Positions 42,105-50,763 of a stretch of DNA of 64,000 nucleotides are shown in pieces. The stretch is from assembly GCA_949290785.1 (NCBI GenBank), contig CASETE010000023.1:22365-86364 (forward strand). Reading direction: 5' to 3'. The position numbers and the translations under genes are program-made. Numbering within the stretch: position 1 is the stretch's first letter; each line of letters begins with the position of its first letter. This stretch comes from an uncultured Pseudomonadota bacterium. GTDB lineage: Bacteria; Pseudomonadota; Alphaproteobacteria; Rs-D84. The notes under the pieces were generated by a model. The model saw only the letters and a program-made list of their open reading frames with translations, was not told where the DNA came from and did no database searches.

Positions 42105-43668
42105 ATTTCTTGATGTAATACATCTGGCCGATGCCAAATACGTTTGACATCGTCCAATATAACACCAGACCCGCAGGCATCCACGCAAACATCACTGTGA
42201 ATAATAACGGCATCCATTTCATAACCTTTTGTGTTTGCGCAACAGCATCGTTCACAGAACCGTTACTTTTCGCAGGCGTCTGCAAATATTGTTGTAACCA
42301 CATGGTTGCCCCCATTAATATCGGTAATATGAAATATGGGTCCATGGTCGCTAAATCAGATATCCATAAAAATTGGGCACTGCGCATCTGAACAGATATC
42401 AATAACGCCTTGTACAACGCAAAGAAAATCGGTATCTGTATCAACATAGGCAAACACCCCGACATCGGTGAAGTCTTGTGCGTCTGATACAGTTTCATCA
42501 TTTCCATCTGCAAGCGCATCTTGTCGTTACCGTATAATTTTTGTATGCGCGTCAGTTCTGGCTGCATCTTTTGCATCGCCATCATCGACGTATAAGACTT
42601 TCTGGTAAGCGGCCACATCAAAATACGTAACAATATCGTCAATATTATTATCGCTACGCCATAGTTCATAACAATTGAGTTCAAACCGTTTAACGCCCAT
42701 AACATAGGACGCGCCAAAAACCAAAACCATCCATAATCAATCGTATCGTCTATGCCGGCAATCTTGGCAGACACTAAATCTAATACGCGCTGTTCACGCG
42801 GTCCGACAAACAAGTTCGTTGTTATTGTTTTACTTTCCCCGGCAGATATGGAAACTGCGTTTGCCGCAACGTCCGCCTGATACAAATCACCCGTCTTTTT
42901 TATACGCAACGTCTGGTCCGGACTGTCCACAGACACAATCGTTTCCCAATATTGATCCGCAAAACCAATAAAACCGGTTGTCGTTGAATATGCAAAAGAC
43001 TTCTTGTCTATGTCATGCCAATCGTCTCGTTCTATATCTGAATTAGCATACGCAATTGCACCAGTGTAAACGCCCGCAGACGAAACGACGTCGTTTGCAC
43101 GAACGATTCTGGCGTACGGTGCAACACTGATGTCCTTACCCGAAGCGTTCTTGATTGTGTCCGACACGGAAATTAAATAACCGTCTACACTTATCTGTCT
43201 GCGGTATTCAATACCGTCAGAATTACGCCAGACAAATGTATCACCGTCTTTCTTCCACACGGTTTTCGCAACTGGGGCAGATGTACCCGGTGATAAAATA
43301 CCAACCTCGGCAAATGCGCCGTCTTGGGATAACAAAGACACAGGCCCGCTATCAGCAACGGAACTGTCCTGAGCAAAATTTAATAATTTTACATCATAAA
43401 TTCGCAGCCCCTGAACGTTAGCGGTAATGTCATCAGACTTTATCTCTGACACAGGAACGCCAGACAAATCTTCTGTGACCACGGTTGCGTCTTCTGCGGT
43501 TTCAGTGGCTGGTTTCGGCCCCATCATAACGCCAATTAACCACCATGCCGCCAAGAACAACATCAACCACCAAAAAAAAGTACCCCAACGTGATTTTGAT
43601 TTTTCTTGTGCGTACTTATTCGCACTCCATTGCTGAAAGCCGGAATTGTTATCTAAATACTTCACCAT
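42094..43668 (-). CDS. yidC: Membrane protein insertase YidC
   Basis: This 524-residue inner-membrane insertase has an N-terminal anchor (about 30-50), a large periplasmic domain (60-320) and the conserved five-helix core. That core includes I-L-T-I-L-L-R-I-L-M-W-P-L with the conserved positive residue of the substrate groove, K-M-Q-P-E-L-T-R-I-Q-K-L-Y-G and G-C-L-P-M-L-I-Q-I-P-I-F-F-A-L-Y. It inserts respiratory and ATP-synthase subunits with or without SecYEG. It starts 2 bases after the lspA stop, so the two are coupled. The usual rnpA-rpmH neighbours are not here. Confidence 0.97.
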   Translation of the reverse strand: MVKYLDNNSGFQQWSANKYAQEKSKSRWGTFFWWLMLFLAAWWLIGVMMGPKPATETAEDATVVTEDLSGVPVSEIKSDDITANVQGLRIYDVKLLNFAQDSSVADSGPVSLLSQDGAFAEVGILSPGTSAPVAKTVWKKDGDTFVWRNSDGIEYRRQISVDGYLISVSDTIKNASGKDISVAPYARIVRANDVVSSAGVYTGAIAYANSDIERDDWHDIDKKSFAYSTTTGFIGFADQYWETIVSVDSPDQTLRIKKTGDLYQADVAANAVSISAGESKTITTNLFVGPREQRVLDLVSAKIAGIDDTIDYGWFWFLARPMLWALNGLNSIVMNYGVAIIILTILLRILMWPLTRKSYTSMMAMQKMQPELTRIQKLYGNDKMRLQMEMMKLYQTHKTSPMSGCLPMLIQIPIFFALYKALLISVQMRSAQFLWISDLATMDPYFILPILMGATMWLQQYLQTPAKSNGSVNDAVAQTQKVMKWMPLLFTVMFAWMPAGLVLYWTMSNVFGIGQMYYIKKFNK

Positions 43669-43670
43669 AA

Positions 43671-44228
43671 TTATTTACCACCCTTTTCTTTTGATTTTGA
43701 TTTTACCTGTTCCACGCAACGACGTCTGGCCAAATACCAATTCAATATAAATAAACCAACGCCAATTACTATGCACATATCCGCAACGTTAAACGCAGGC
43801 CAATGCCAACCGCCAACGTGAAAATCTAAAAAGTCAATCACCGCACCAAATCTTACCCGGTCAATCAAATTTCCCAATGCACCGCCAACTATTAACGCCA
43901 AAGGAACCCTTTCATAAGACTTTGCACGCGCAAACAAATAATAAACGATAACGCCGATTATAAACCCGGTTATGACGATGATAAGCAACGGTGCCGCTTC
44001 GCCAACAGCGCGCAACATTGAAAACGATGCGCCCGGATTCCAAGTAAATACTATATTAAAAAAATCCCCAACCTGCGTCATTAAATAAGGTACAGGCACA
44101 ATCGCCCACGCAGACCCGAATGCTGGAACAGAACCCGTTATCAAATACAGCAGAATATCTTTTGTTAACTGATCCAATAATATAATGCCTAGTATTATCG
44201 CACAATATTTTAATATCTTATTTTTCAT
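43671..44228 (-). CDS. lspA: Prolipoprotein signal peptidase II
   Basis: This 185-residue inner-membrane aspartyl protease removes signal peptides from lipoproteins. The catalytic aspartates are in N-L-I-D-R-V-R-F-G and F-N-V-A-D-M-C, both present, and four hydrophobic segments are seen. The start is placed at 44228, where AGGGG lies 8 bases upstream and the protein begins M-K-N-K-I; the longer frame to 44309 runs through the promoter and a terminator. Lipoproteins in this window that would need it include the phospholipase D and possibly the M13 peptidase. Confidence 0.95.
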   Translation of the reverse strand: MKNKILKYCAIILGIILLDQLTKDILLYLITGSVPAFGSAWAIVPVPYLMTQVGDFFNIVFTWNPGASFSMLRAVGEAAPLLIIVITGFIIGVIVYYLFARAKSYERVPLALIVGGALGNLIDRVRFGAVIDFLDFHVGGWHWPAFNVADMCIVIGVGLFILNWYLARRRCVEQVKSKSKEKGGK

Positions 44229-44248
44229 ATTTTTCCCCTGTTTCACGA

Positions 44249-44277
44249 AATATAACAATACAATGAAATAAAAGCAA
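44249..44277 (-). promoter_or_regulatory. lspA-yidC promoter
   Basis: TTGCTT (44272-44277) and TATATT (44249-44254) are 17 bp apart on the minus strand, immediately after the antiporter terminator. Confidence 0.65.
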
Positions 44278-44280
44278 ATA

Positions 44281-44302
44281 TAAAAAGTCCCCAAACGGGG
44301 AC
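44281..44302 (-). terminator. Intrinsic terminator after the Kef-type antiporter
   Basis: GTCCCC / GGGGAC with a 4-base loop is followed by TTTTTAT on the minus strand, 3 bases after the stop codon. Confidence 0.9.
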
Positions 44303-44305
44303 AAA

Positions 44306-46012
44306 TCATTGTGCGTCAGACACCGGATTATCAACCATAGAATAATTATTAGAACGCATTTCGTCCAATAAATTTTCTATTTTGTTTTCCGATATTCCAA
44401 GATGCGACAGAACGCCATATCCCAAGAAGAACGATGATTCTATTGTTTCAGGTTGCGCTTCTATGACGCCTTCCTTTAATAAAACTTTAGAATCAGCCAA
44501 ATTGCGCGCGCGCGCGAATATCTTTACCCTGGGGGCGATACTTCTGACGGTTAGCACTGTATTTCGCGTAGTAGTCGCGTTATCCAGCGCAATAACAACC
44601 GCCCTTGTATGACGTGGCTGCAAACCCAAATCGCGCAAAACAGTCGCATTACGAGTATCACCATATACCACATTAAAACCACGTTCCCGACCTAACATCA
44701 CAGCGTTTACATCTGTATCTATGGCAACGTAAGATATTTTTTCGGCCGTTAACATCTGCGCAACTATTTGCCCAACACGACCAAAACCGCAAATGACAAC
44801 CGCAGGCTTTTGTTCCGAAGAATTTTTCCCGCGAACAGAACGCGGTTGCTTTGCCAAATATTTGCCAGAACGGCGCAACTTGTCGTACACAGCCAATAAA
44901 ATAGGCGTCATCATAATAGATATTATTATAATAGCCGTAACAATTTCTTGGTGCATTTCCGGCAAAGCGTCTATCCCCGACGTTTTCATGGTCTGCAACA
45001 TTAGTAATCCAAATTCACCACCTTGGGATAACAACAAAGCAATGGTCACAGCGTCTGATGTTTCAACGTTGCGAACGCGCGCAACCATAAATATCGCCCA
45101 AAACTTTATTACAATCAAACCTATTACACCACCCAGCACTACATACCAATACTGTCCCAAGAAATGTAAATTTAACCCCATACCTAACGCAATGAAAAAG
45201 AACGCCAAGAACAGCATAGAATACGGTGAAATTTCCGCGCTAATCTGATGACGGTATATTGTTTCAGACAGCAACATTCCCGCCAAAAACGCCCCTAAAC
45301 CAACAGGTAAGCCGATTAAGTCCATAACTATTGCCCATGCAACTATATTTAACATGATGGCTAATAAAAAAACCTCTTTGGATTTTATCCGGGCAACCAG
45401 TTTCATCAACGGATTCAATATAAAACGACCGACAATCACAACACCAATAATTAACGCAACAGACAATACAAATACGTCTATGGCTGTTGCACCTAAGTTA
45501 AAACTTTTACCCGCAAATACAGGCAACATAGCCAATAACGGAATAGACAATAAATCTTGGAATAATAAAATAGAAAATGTCTGATGCCCCATATCTGTAT
45601 TTAACTGATTTCTGTCAATCAACAGTTGCATGTCTTCGGACGTACTGGACATTGCTAACAACAAAGATACCATTATGCAACCCATTATCGTCCAAGACGT
45701 CACACCAAATAAAATCGGAAACATCATTACAGCAACCATTAAAACCTGGGCGGCGCCAAAACCAAATATTGTACGTCTCATATTCCACAGACGCTTCATA
45801 TTTATTTCCAACCCCAATGTAAACCACAAAAACAATATTCCTAAATCACCCAAGAACGTCCAAGTATCTGTTAACTGAAACAGATTTAATACGTATGGTC
45901 CAGAAATAATGCCCGCCAATAAAAAAGCAACCAAAGCCCCAATACGCGCAACACGTAAAACACACATCAAAACAAACAGTATTGCAAAAAATATTAAAAT
46001 TGCGACTGACAT
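44306..46012 (-). CDS. Kef/CPA2-type monovalent cation:proton antiporter with RCK domain
   Basis: This 568-residue protein has about twelve membrane segments in residues 1-375 typical of the CPA2 antiporter family. A cytoplasmic nucleotide-binding RCK/TrkA-N domain follows, with V-I-C-G-F-G-R-V-G-Q-I-V near residue 400 and Y-G-D-T-R-N-A-T-V-L-R about 55 residues later. Such proteins exchange K+ or Na+ for H+ and respond to NAD(H) or glutathione adducts through the RCK domain. G-L-E-I-N and G-A-F-L-A-G-M-L-L-S are typical membrane-domain motifs. KefB and KefC cannot be told apart here. It follows rsmA by 34 bases as the last gene of a dac-recR-rsmA-kef unit. Confidence 0.9.
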   Translation of the reverse strand: MSVAILIFFAILFVLMCVLRVARIGALVAFLLAGIISGPYVLNLFQLTDTWTFLGDLGILFLWFTLGLEINMKRLWNMRRTIFGFGAAQVLMVAVMMFPILFGVTSWTIMGCIMVSLLLAMSSTSEDMQLLIDRNQLNTDMGHQTFSILLFQDLLSIPLLAMLPVFAGKSFNLGATAIDVFVLSVALIIGVVIVGRFILNPLMKLVARIKSKEVFLLAIMLNIVAWAIVMDLIGLPVGLGAFLAGMLLSETIYRHQISAEISPYSMLFLAFFFIALGMGLNLHFLGQYWYVVLGGVIGLIVIKFWAIFMVARVRNVETSDAVTIALLLSQGGEFGLLMLQTMKTSGIDALPEMHQEIVTAIIIISIMMTPILLAVYDKLRRSGKYLAKQPRSVRGKNSSEQKPAVVICGFGRVGQIVAQMLTAEKISYVAIDTDVNAVMLGRERGFNVVYGDTRNATVLRDLGLQPRHTRAVVIALDNATTTRNTVLTVRSIAPRVKIFARARNLADSKVLLKEGVIEAQPETIESSFFLGYGVLSHLGISENKIENLLDEMRSNNYSMVDNPVSDAQ

Positions 46013-46046
46013 TCTGCTCTCTCTCCGTTATTTAAACTTTAACTTA

Positions 46047-46874
46047 TTATACCAAAATTTTTGCCATTTGTGCAAACGTTTCCGGTGATAATTCTTCTGC
46101 TCTTTCCGTTCCCGTCAAACCAAATTGCGACCATTCAATGCCTGGCATTATACCGCGTATCATCTTGCGCCGCTGCCCAAAAAGTTTAGCGGTCATTGCA
46201 CCCAGACCCCTAACGTCACCAAGTTTTTTTATCTTTGATACGTTCGGCAATACTTGTATGACTGCACTTTGTACCTTTGGACGCGGTACAAACGCAGTAT
46301 TAGGTACATCAAACAAAATTTTTGCGTCTGAAATTAAACTCGTCAACACACTTAAACGACCGTATTGCTTATCTCCCGGCTTTGCTGTTATACGTTGTGC
46401 AACTTCGCGCTGGAACATTAATGTCATTGATTTAATGGGCTCTCCTTGCGCCATGCGCAATAACCAATTTATAAATAATTCCGTTCCAACGTTATAAGGT
46501 AAATTAGAACATATTGCATAATCCGTTATACCAAGTTTTGTAAAATCTACCTTTAATGCATCCGCATAAATTACACTTAAACGACCGTCTGCACTGTCCG
46601 CAATTTTTGATAATATAGGTTCAGTTGTTTTATCCTTTTCAATAGCGATAACACGCATAGCCCCCGCCATCAATAACGCACGCGTTAAACCGCCAGGGCC
46701 CGGACCTATTTCTACAACGTTTGTAGTGGTTATATCTGGAACGCTTCTTGCTATGCGGCCGGTTAAATTCAAATCAAATAAAAAATTTTGACCGAATTGT
46801 TTCTTGGGTTCTAGGCCGGCATTACGCATCATATCCGATACGGGCGGTAAAGATTGCAACATTTCTTCACTCAT
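46047..46874 (-). CDS. rsmA: 16S rRNA dimethyladenosine transferase
   Basis: This 275-residue KsgA/RsmA enzyme dimethylates two adjacent adenines near the 3' end of 16S rRNA. Landmarks are Q-N-F-L-F-D near residue 28, V-E-I-G-P-G-P-G-G-L-T-R-A-L-L (SAM motif) and the catalytic N-L-P-Y-N-V-G near residue 125, then M-F-Q-R-E-V-A-Q-R. A Lys-rich basic C-terminal domain binds rRNA. It overlaps the recR stop by 4 bases, so the two are translationally coupled. pdxA, a frequent neighbour, is absent. Confidence 0.97.
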   Translation of the reverse strand: MSEEMLQSLPPVSDMMRNAGLEPKKQFGQNFLFDLNLTGRIARSVPDITTTNVVEIGPGPGGLTRALLMAGAMRVIAIEKDKTTEPILSKIADSADGRLSVIYADALKVDFTKLGITDYAICSNLPYNVGTELFINWLLRMAQGEPIKSMTLMFQREVAQRITAKPGDKQYGRLSVLTSLISDAKILFDVPNTAFVPRPKVQSAVIQVLPNVSKIKKLGDVRGLGAMTAKLFGQRRKMIRGIMPGIEWSQFGLTGTERAEELSPETFAQMAKILV

Positions 46875-47467
46875 AAATCCTTGCGACCCCCAAAAGCCAA
46901 CGTTAACGTACCATCATCTAGATAATCTAAATCCCCACCCAAAGGCACGCCCGACGCCAATTCTGTGAAACGAACGTCACATGCCCCAATAACCGATATG
47001 ACATAGTGCTGCGTGGTTTTTCCTTCTACCGTATTAGGTAACGCAAAAATTACCTCTGTAATATTTTCTTTTTTTATTCTTTCCGCCAACCCAGATATAT
47101 TCAAATCTTCCGGCGTCATACCCGCAACCCCAGACAACAATCCACCTAATATATGATAACGTCCATGAAAAACAGCCGACTTCTCCAACACCCACACATC
47201 AGACAATTCACGCACAACACATAACTGACCATTAGCCCGCGCAGAATCACGACAAAACTCGCATATACCGACGTCTACATCTGTTAACACGCCACATACT
47301 GTACACGGTTTTATAGAACTGGACGCATCAATCAAAGCGTTCGCTAAATTTATCGCCCGACCCGTTTTATCTTGCAATAACGACAAAACTATACGTTGCG
47401 CCGCCCGCGAGCCTAAACGCGGTAACTTTGCGAATTGTTTTATAAGTTTTTCTATCTTTGAATTCAT
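46871..47467 (-). CDS. recR: Recombination mediator RecR
   Basis: This 198-residue DNA-repair protein works with RecF and RecO to load RecA at gaps. The helix-hairpin-helix start L-P-R-L-G-S-R-A-A-Q-R is present near residue 16. The zinc site is C-T-V-C with C-E-F-C near 57-72, and the Toprim domain begins with L-C-V-V-R-E-L-S-D-V. The family is usually about 200 residues. It begins 9 bases after the carboxypeptidase gene and overlaps rsmA. The common partner dnaX is not in this window. Confidence 0.97.
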   Translation of the reverse strand: MNSKIEKLIKQFAKLPRLGSRAAQRIVLSLLQDKTGRAINLANALIDASSSIKPCTVCGVLTDVDVGICEFCRDSARANGQLCVVRELSDVWVLEKSAVFHGRYHILGGLLSGVAGMTPEDLNISGLAERIKKENITEVIFALPNTVEGKTTQHYVISVIGACDVRFTELASGVPLGGDLDYLDDGTLTLAFGGRKDL

Positions 47468-47476
47468 AAGTATTAC

Positions 47477-48664
47477 CTAGTGAAATATATAACAATCAAT
47501 TCCGGCGTTGTCTGCCCTGCTTTTTACGTTTTGCGCAGAACTGTCCGATAAGCCATTTGCACGAACACGATACATTCCGTTTGGCGCATCTTCAATTACC
47601 GTGCTGATGCCCAGTTTATTCTTAACAAGGCTGACCTGTTTTTGTGCGGCGCTGCGCGAAGAAAAAGCACCAAACTGTACCCCTGCCCCACCGGCAGTTA
47701 ATTTATTTTCAGTTTTTTTCACGGCGTAATTATCAGTACTTTTATGTTGCGACGCACCAGTTGTAGCAGCGTTATATGCAGCCCTGAAAGTCGGCGCTGA
47801 ATAATCAGCTGAATAATCAACAGTTTGCGCAGGCGCATAATAAGTCTGTGACATAGAAGGCACCTCGCCGCTATCAACCATAGCAAAACCCTTATTTAAC
47901 AGTTTTGCCGCAGTATTTGCACGAACATCTTTGTTTTCAGCGCCTAAAACGACAGATATTAAATGATGATTATCACGTTTAGCCGTTGCAACCAACGAAT
48001 AGCGCGATTTGTTAGTATACCCTGTTTTCATACCATCACACCCAGGATAAGTCCCCAGCAATCTGTTACCGTTAGTATAAGTTTTACCGTTATAAGTCCA
48101 CGTTTTGATACTGAAATACTTCCAATATTGAGGGAAATGCTTATAAATTGCCATGGACAATAGCGCTATGTCACGCGCAGTAGATAATTGGTCATCGTTC
48201 GGCAACCCAGACGAATTTTCAAAATTAGTCCCAGACAACCCAATTTCATTTGCCACGCGCGTCATTAGTTCTGCAAAATTACCCTCTTTCCCACCTTTCA
48301 AATTTTCTGCCAACACGCGCGCGACATCATTAGCACTTAACACCGTAAGCGCTTTTATCGCATCTTCTACTTTTATTTTACTGCCGGCAGACACCCCAAG
48401 TTTGACAGGTGACGCAGCCGCCGCAGATTGCGAAACAATCAAATAATCGTCTAAATGCAAACGTCCGTGTTCCAACGCATCAAACGTTAAATACAACGTC
48501 ATAATCTTAGTCAAACTGGCAGGATAATTTTGAACGCTTGCGTTTTCCTGATAAAGTATTCGCCCGCTATCCATATCTGCAACCAAAGCGGCCTTGTACT
48601 GCGCCGCAAAAGCAGTGCCACACATAAAATATGTAACAAGAAAAATCCCAACCAACCTTTTCAT
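47477..48664 (-). CDS. D-alanyl-D-alanine carboxypeptidase (PBP5-type) with SPOR domain
   Basis: This 395-residue exported enzyme trims D-Ala from peptidoglycan pentapeptides. The signal peptide covers residues 1-20. The S11 active-site motifs are all present: S-L-T-K near residue 50, S-A-N near 115 and K-T-G near 217. After a Ser/Ala/Thr/Lys-rich linker, a SPOR domain occupies the last ~75 residues (V-Q-F-G-A-F-S-S-R-S-A-A at its start), which would direct it to glycan strands at the division site. Its promoter overlaps the pyk terminator, giving a leader of only a few bases. It heads the recR-rsmA-kef unit. Confidence 0.95.
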   Translation of the reverse strand: MKRLVGIFLVTYFMCGTAFAAQYKAALVADMDSGRILYQENASVQNYPASLTKIMTLYLTFDALEHGRLHLDDYLIVSQSAAAASPVKLGVSAGSKIKVEDAIKALTVLSANDVARVLAENLKGGKEGNFAELMTRVANEIGLSGTNFENSSGLPNDDQLSTARDIALLSMAIYKHFPQYWKYFSIKTWTYNGKTYTNGNRLLGTYPGCDGMKTGYTNKSRYSLVATAKRDNHHLISVVLGAENKDVRANTAAKLLNKGFAMVDSGEVPSMSQTYYAPAQTVDYSADYSAPTFRAAYNAATTGASQHKSTDNYAVKKTENKLTAGGAGVQFGAFSSRSAAQKQVSLVKNKLGISTVIEDAPNGMYRVRANGLSDSSAQNVKSRADNAGIDCYIFH

Positions 48665-48674
48665 TTCAACAAAG

Positions 48675-48704
48675 ATTGTAATAAAAAAACATAACGGCGG
48701 TCAA
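48675..48704 (-). promoter_or_regulatory. Carboxypeptidase promoter embedded in the pyk terminator
   Basis: TTGACC (48699-48704) and TACAAT (48675-48680) are 18 bp apart on the minus strand. The -35 lies partly in the terminator hairpin, the T-run forms the spacer, and the ATG is only 10 bases after the -10. Confidence 0.6.
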
Positions 48705-48720
48705 TACTTTTCCCGCCGTT
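48684..48720 (-). terminator. Intrinsic terminator after pyk
   Basis: AACGGCGG / CCGCCGTT with a 12-base loop is followed by ATGTTTTTTTATT on the minus strand, 18 bases after the pyk stop. Confidence 0.9.
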
Positions 48721-48737
48721 ATTAATATTATTTTTTA

Positions 48738-50108
48738 TTAATCAAGTGTTCGTAAACTAATTTTATCTTCATCAACTATGACCAACTTCCCTTCTTCTAC
48801 ACCGAATTTCCGAGCAGAATTAAAAGCATCACGTTGCCCAAATAAATCCTCGTCATAAATCGGGAAAATTCCACGCGCTAAACATAGTTGATTTGCAATC
48901 AAACGGTCCCTACAAACGGCAATAATTGGAATATCTGGTTTGCGACAAGATATTTGAGTTGCCGTTATGGTATCACGCGCAAAAACAACTATCGCTGACG
49001 CCTTATTTAAATAAGCCATGGACGCAACGCTTCGTGACCAGTCATTTTCCGGAACGTTTTCAACGCGTGACCAATCGTATGGATTGGCAATCGCATCACT
49101 GTCTGCATAAGATAAAATCTTTGTCATCGTTTCAATGACGTTCACAGGATTGATTCCAATAGTCGTTTCTTCGGACGTCATAGTAGAATCCGCACGCAAA
49201 TAAGCAGTATTTGCAACATCGGTAATTTCTGCACGCGTTGGGAATTCACTATTTACCATCGTCCCTAACATTTGCGTCGCCATAATAACAGGCTTGTTCA
49301 TTTTACGACATTCACGAATTATATGACGCGAAATCGCAGGCAGTTTTTCAAACGGAACTTCTACCGCCAGGTCCCCGCGTGCAATCATTATACCGTCTGA
49401 AACCATTGCGATTTCTGTAATTCTTTCAACCGCGTTTGGTCGCTCTATCTTTGCAATGATTTTGACAGGATATGATGTACGCGCCGTAATAAAATCGCGA
49501 ACCTCGGCTATATCTTCCAGCTTCTGCACAAAAGAAATTGCAACCCAATCAGGATTCTTGGTCAATGCGTATTCTAAATCCGCCCTGTCTTTGTCTGTCA
49601 AAACAGACGTTGCAATTTCTGTATCAGGCAAATTAAAACCACGTCTGGACCAAATTTCCGTACCGCGCAAAACCGTCGTCTCTATTTTATCTTCCGCAAC
49701 GGCATCCACGCGCATTTCAATTTTCCCATCGTTCAGCAGTATTCTGTCGCCAAGTTTTAAAGACGCAAAAACATCCTTGTCTGGTAACTGTACGCGCGAT
49801 GAATTCCCAGGCTTTTCATCCTTATCAAAAATAAATTTTTGACCGGGTTGTAAAGGAAATTTTTCTTCGGTTTCGAAATTACCGATACGATGCTTGGGCC
49901 CCTGTAAATCTATCATTACTGCAACAGGTATATTTAATCGTTCGGAAATCTGGCGAATTAAATCAATTTTCTTGCCTTGGACATCACCCGTATCGTGACT
50001 GAAATTCAACCTGCATACATTAACGCCTGATTGAATCATTTTCGTCAACGTCTGTTCATCTTCACATTTTGGCCCGATAGATGCCGTAATTTTTGTAAAT
50101 CTATTCAT
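48738..50108 (-). CDS. pyk: Pyruvate kinase
   Basis: This 456-residue glycolytic enzyme makes ATP and pyruvate from phosphoenolpyruvate. It begins R-F-T-K-I-T-A-S-I-G-P-K, with M-I-D-L-Q-G-P-K-H-R-I-G near residue 62, the active-site I-I-A-K-I-E-R-P-N-A near 214, and M-I-A-R-G-D-L-A-V-E-V for the metal site. M-A-T-Q-M-L and S-E-E-T-T-I-G follow. Slightly shorter than E. coli PykA/PykF. GAGG precedes the ATG by 5 bases. It is the single gene of its unit, divergent from gapR. Confidence 0.97.
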   Translation of the reverse strand: MNRFTKITASIGPKCEDEQTLTKMIQSGVNVCRLNFSHDTGDVQGKKIDLIRQISERLNIPVAVMIDLQGPKHRIGNFETEEKFPLQPGQKFIFDKDEKPGNSSRVQLPDKDVFASLKLGDRILLNDGKIEMRVDAVAEDKIETTVLRGTEIWSRRGFNLPDTEIATSVLTDKDRADLEYALTKNPDWVAISFVQKLEDIAEVRDFITARTSYPVKIIAKIERPNAVERITEIAMVSDGIMIARGDLAVEVPFEKLPAISRHIIRECRKMNKPVIMATQMLGTMVNSEFPTRAEITDVANTAYLRADSTMTSEETTIGINPVNVIETMTKILSYADSDAIANPYDWSRVENVPENDWSRSVASMAYLNKASAIVVFARDTITATQISCRKPDIPIIAVCRDRLIANQLCLARGIFPIYDEDLFGQRDAFNSARKFGVEEGKLVIVDEDKISLRTLD

Positions 50109-50140
50109 TTTTCCTCACTTAATTTTAAACTTTGTTTTTC

Positions 50141-50168
50141 TTGCATTTTTCGTTTTATTGTATATCAT
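50141..50168 (+). promoter_or_regulatory. gapR promoter
   Basis: TTGCAT (50141-50146) and TATCAT (50163-50168) are 16 bp apart, 32 bases before the gapR ATG. Confidence 0.6.
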
Positions 50169-50200
50169 AAGACTCATAAAAAGACAAGGGGAAATCTGCA

Positions 50201-50449
50201 ATGAAAGAAGCAAATCACGGTGCAATTGACAACCAACAGTTGTTAAGCATAATTGAAAGAATTGAAAAGTTAAACGAAGAAACTGCCGCAATTGCCGCAG
50301 ACATCAAAGAAATTTATAGCGAGGCTAAATCAGCCGGCTTTGACCCGAAATATATTCGTCAGATGATAAGATTACGTAAAATGGACCCTGATGAATTAGA
50401 TGAAGCCGATGAATTGACACAAATGTATCGCAATGCATTGGGTTTGTAA
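50201..50449 (+). CDS. gapR: GapR-family nucleoid-associated protein (DUF2312)
   Basis: This 82-residue protein matches the GapR/DUF2312 family: Q-L-L-S-I-I-E-R-I-E-K-L-N-E-E, then A-D-I-K-E-I-Y-S-E-A-K-S-A-G-F-D and I-R-L-R-K-M-D. In Caulobacter GapR binds overtwisted, AT-rich DNA ahead of replication forks and stimulates topoisomerases. The family is nearly confined to alphaproteobacteria, which is one basis for the taxonomic call. Its stop codon shares a base with the next gene's ATG (TAATG), so the two are translationally coupled. Confidence 0.93.
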   Translation: MKEANHGAIDNQQLLSIIERIEKLNEETAAIAADIKEIYSEAKSAGFDPKYIRQMIRLRKMDPDELDEADELTQMYRNALGL

Positions 50450-50763
50450 TGAAAAAATTCACAAAAAAGATAGAAGATTTTAACTGCGCCCATTGTGGCG
50501 CAGTTGTTCGTGGAAATGGTTATACCAACCATTGTCCGCAATGTTTATGGTCGCGCCACGTCGACAACAACCCCGGCGATAGGGCTTCAAGTTGTGGCGG
50601 AATGATGCGCCCTATTTCTGCCGAAAAAGACGGCGAAGGTTTTATAATTACTCATAAATGTGAACTTTGTGGAAAAGAAAAGCGTCAACGCACATCTGAC
50701 CAAGATAACGTTGACGCATTAATTAAAATAATGTCAAATTCAGACTTTATTTTTGGCGCATAG
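50449..50763 (+). CDS. RNHCP-domain zinc-ribbon protein
   Basis: This 104-residue protein has two C-x2-C pairs (C-A-H-C with C-P-Q-C, and later C-E-L-C-G). The central motif N-H-C-P-Q-C-L-W-S-R-H-V-D gives the RNHCP family its style of name (family recalled, not searched). It is probably a zinc-binding, nucleic-acid-related protein, but no activity is established. It is coupled to gapR by a TAATG overlap, hinting at a joint role in nucleoid or RNA handling (inference). Its 3' end overlaps the convergent pyrG by 24 bases. Confidence 0.85.
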   Translation: MKKFTKKIEDFNCAHCGAVVRGNGYTNHCPQCLWSRHVDNNPGDRASSCGGMMRPISAEKDGEGFIITHKCELCGKEKRQRTSDQDNVDALIKIMSNSDFIFGA

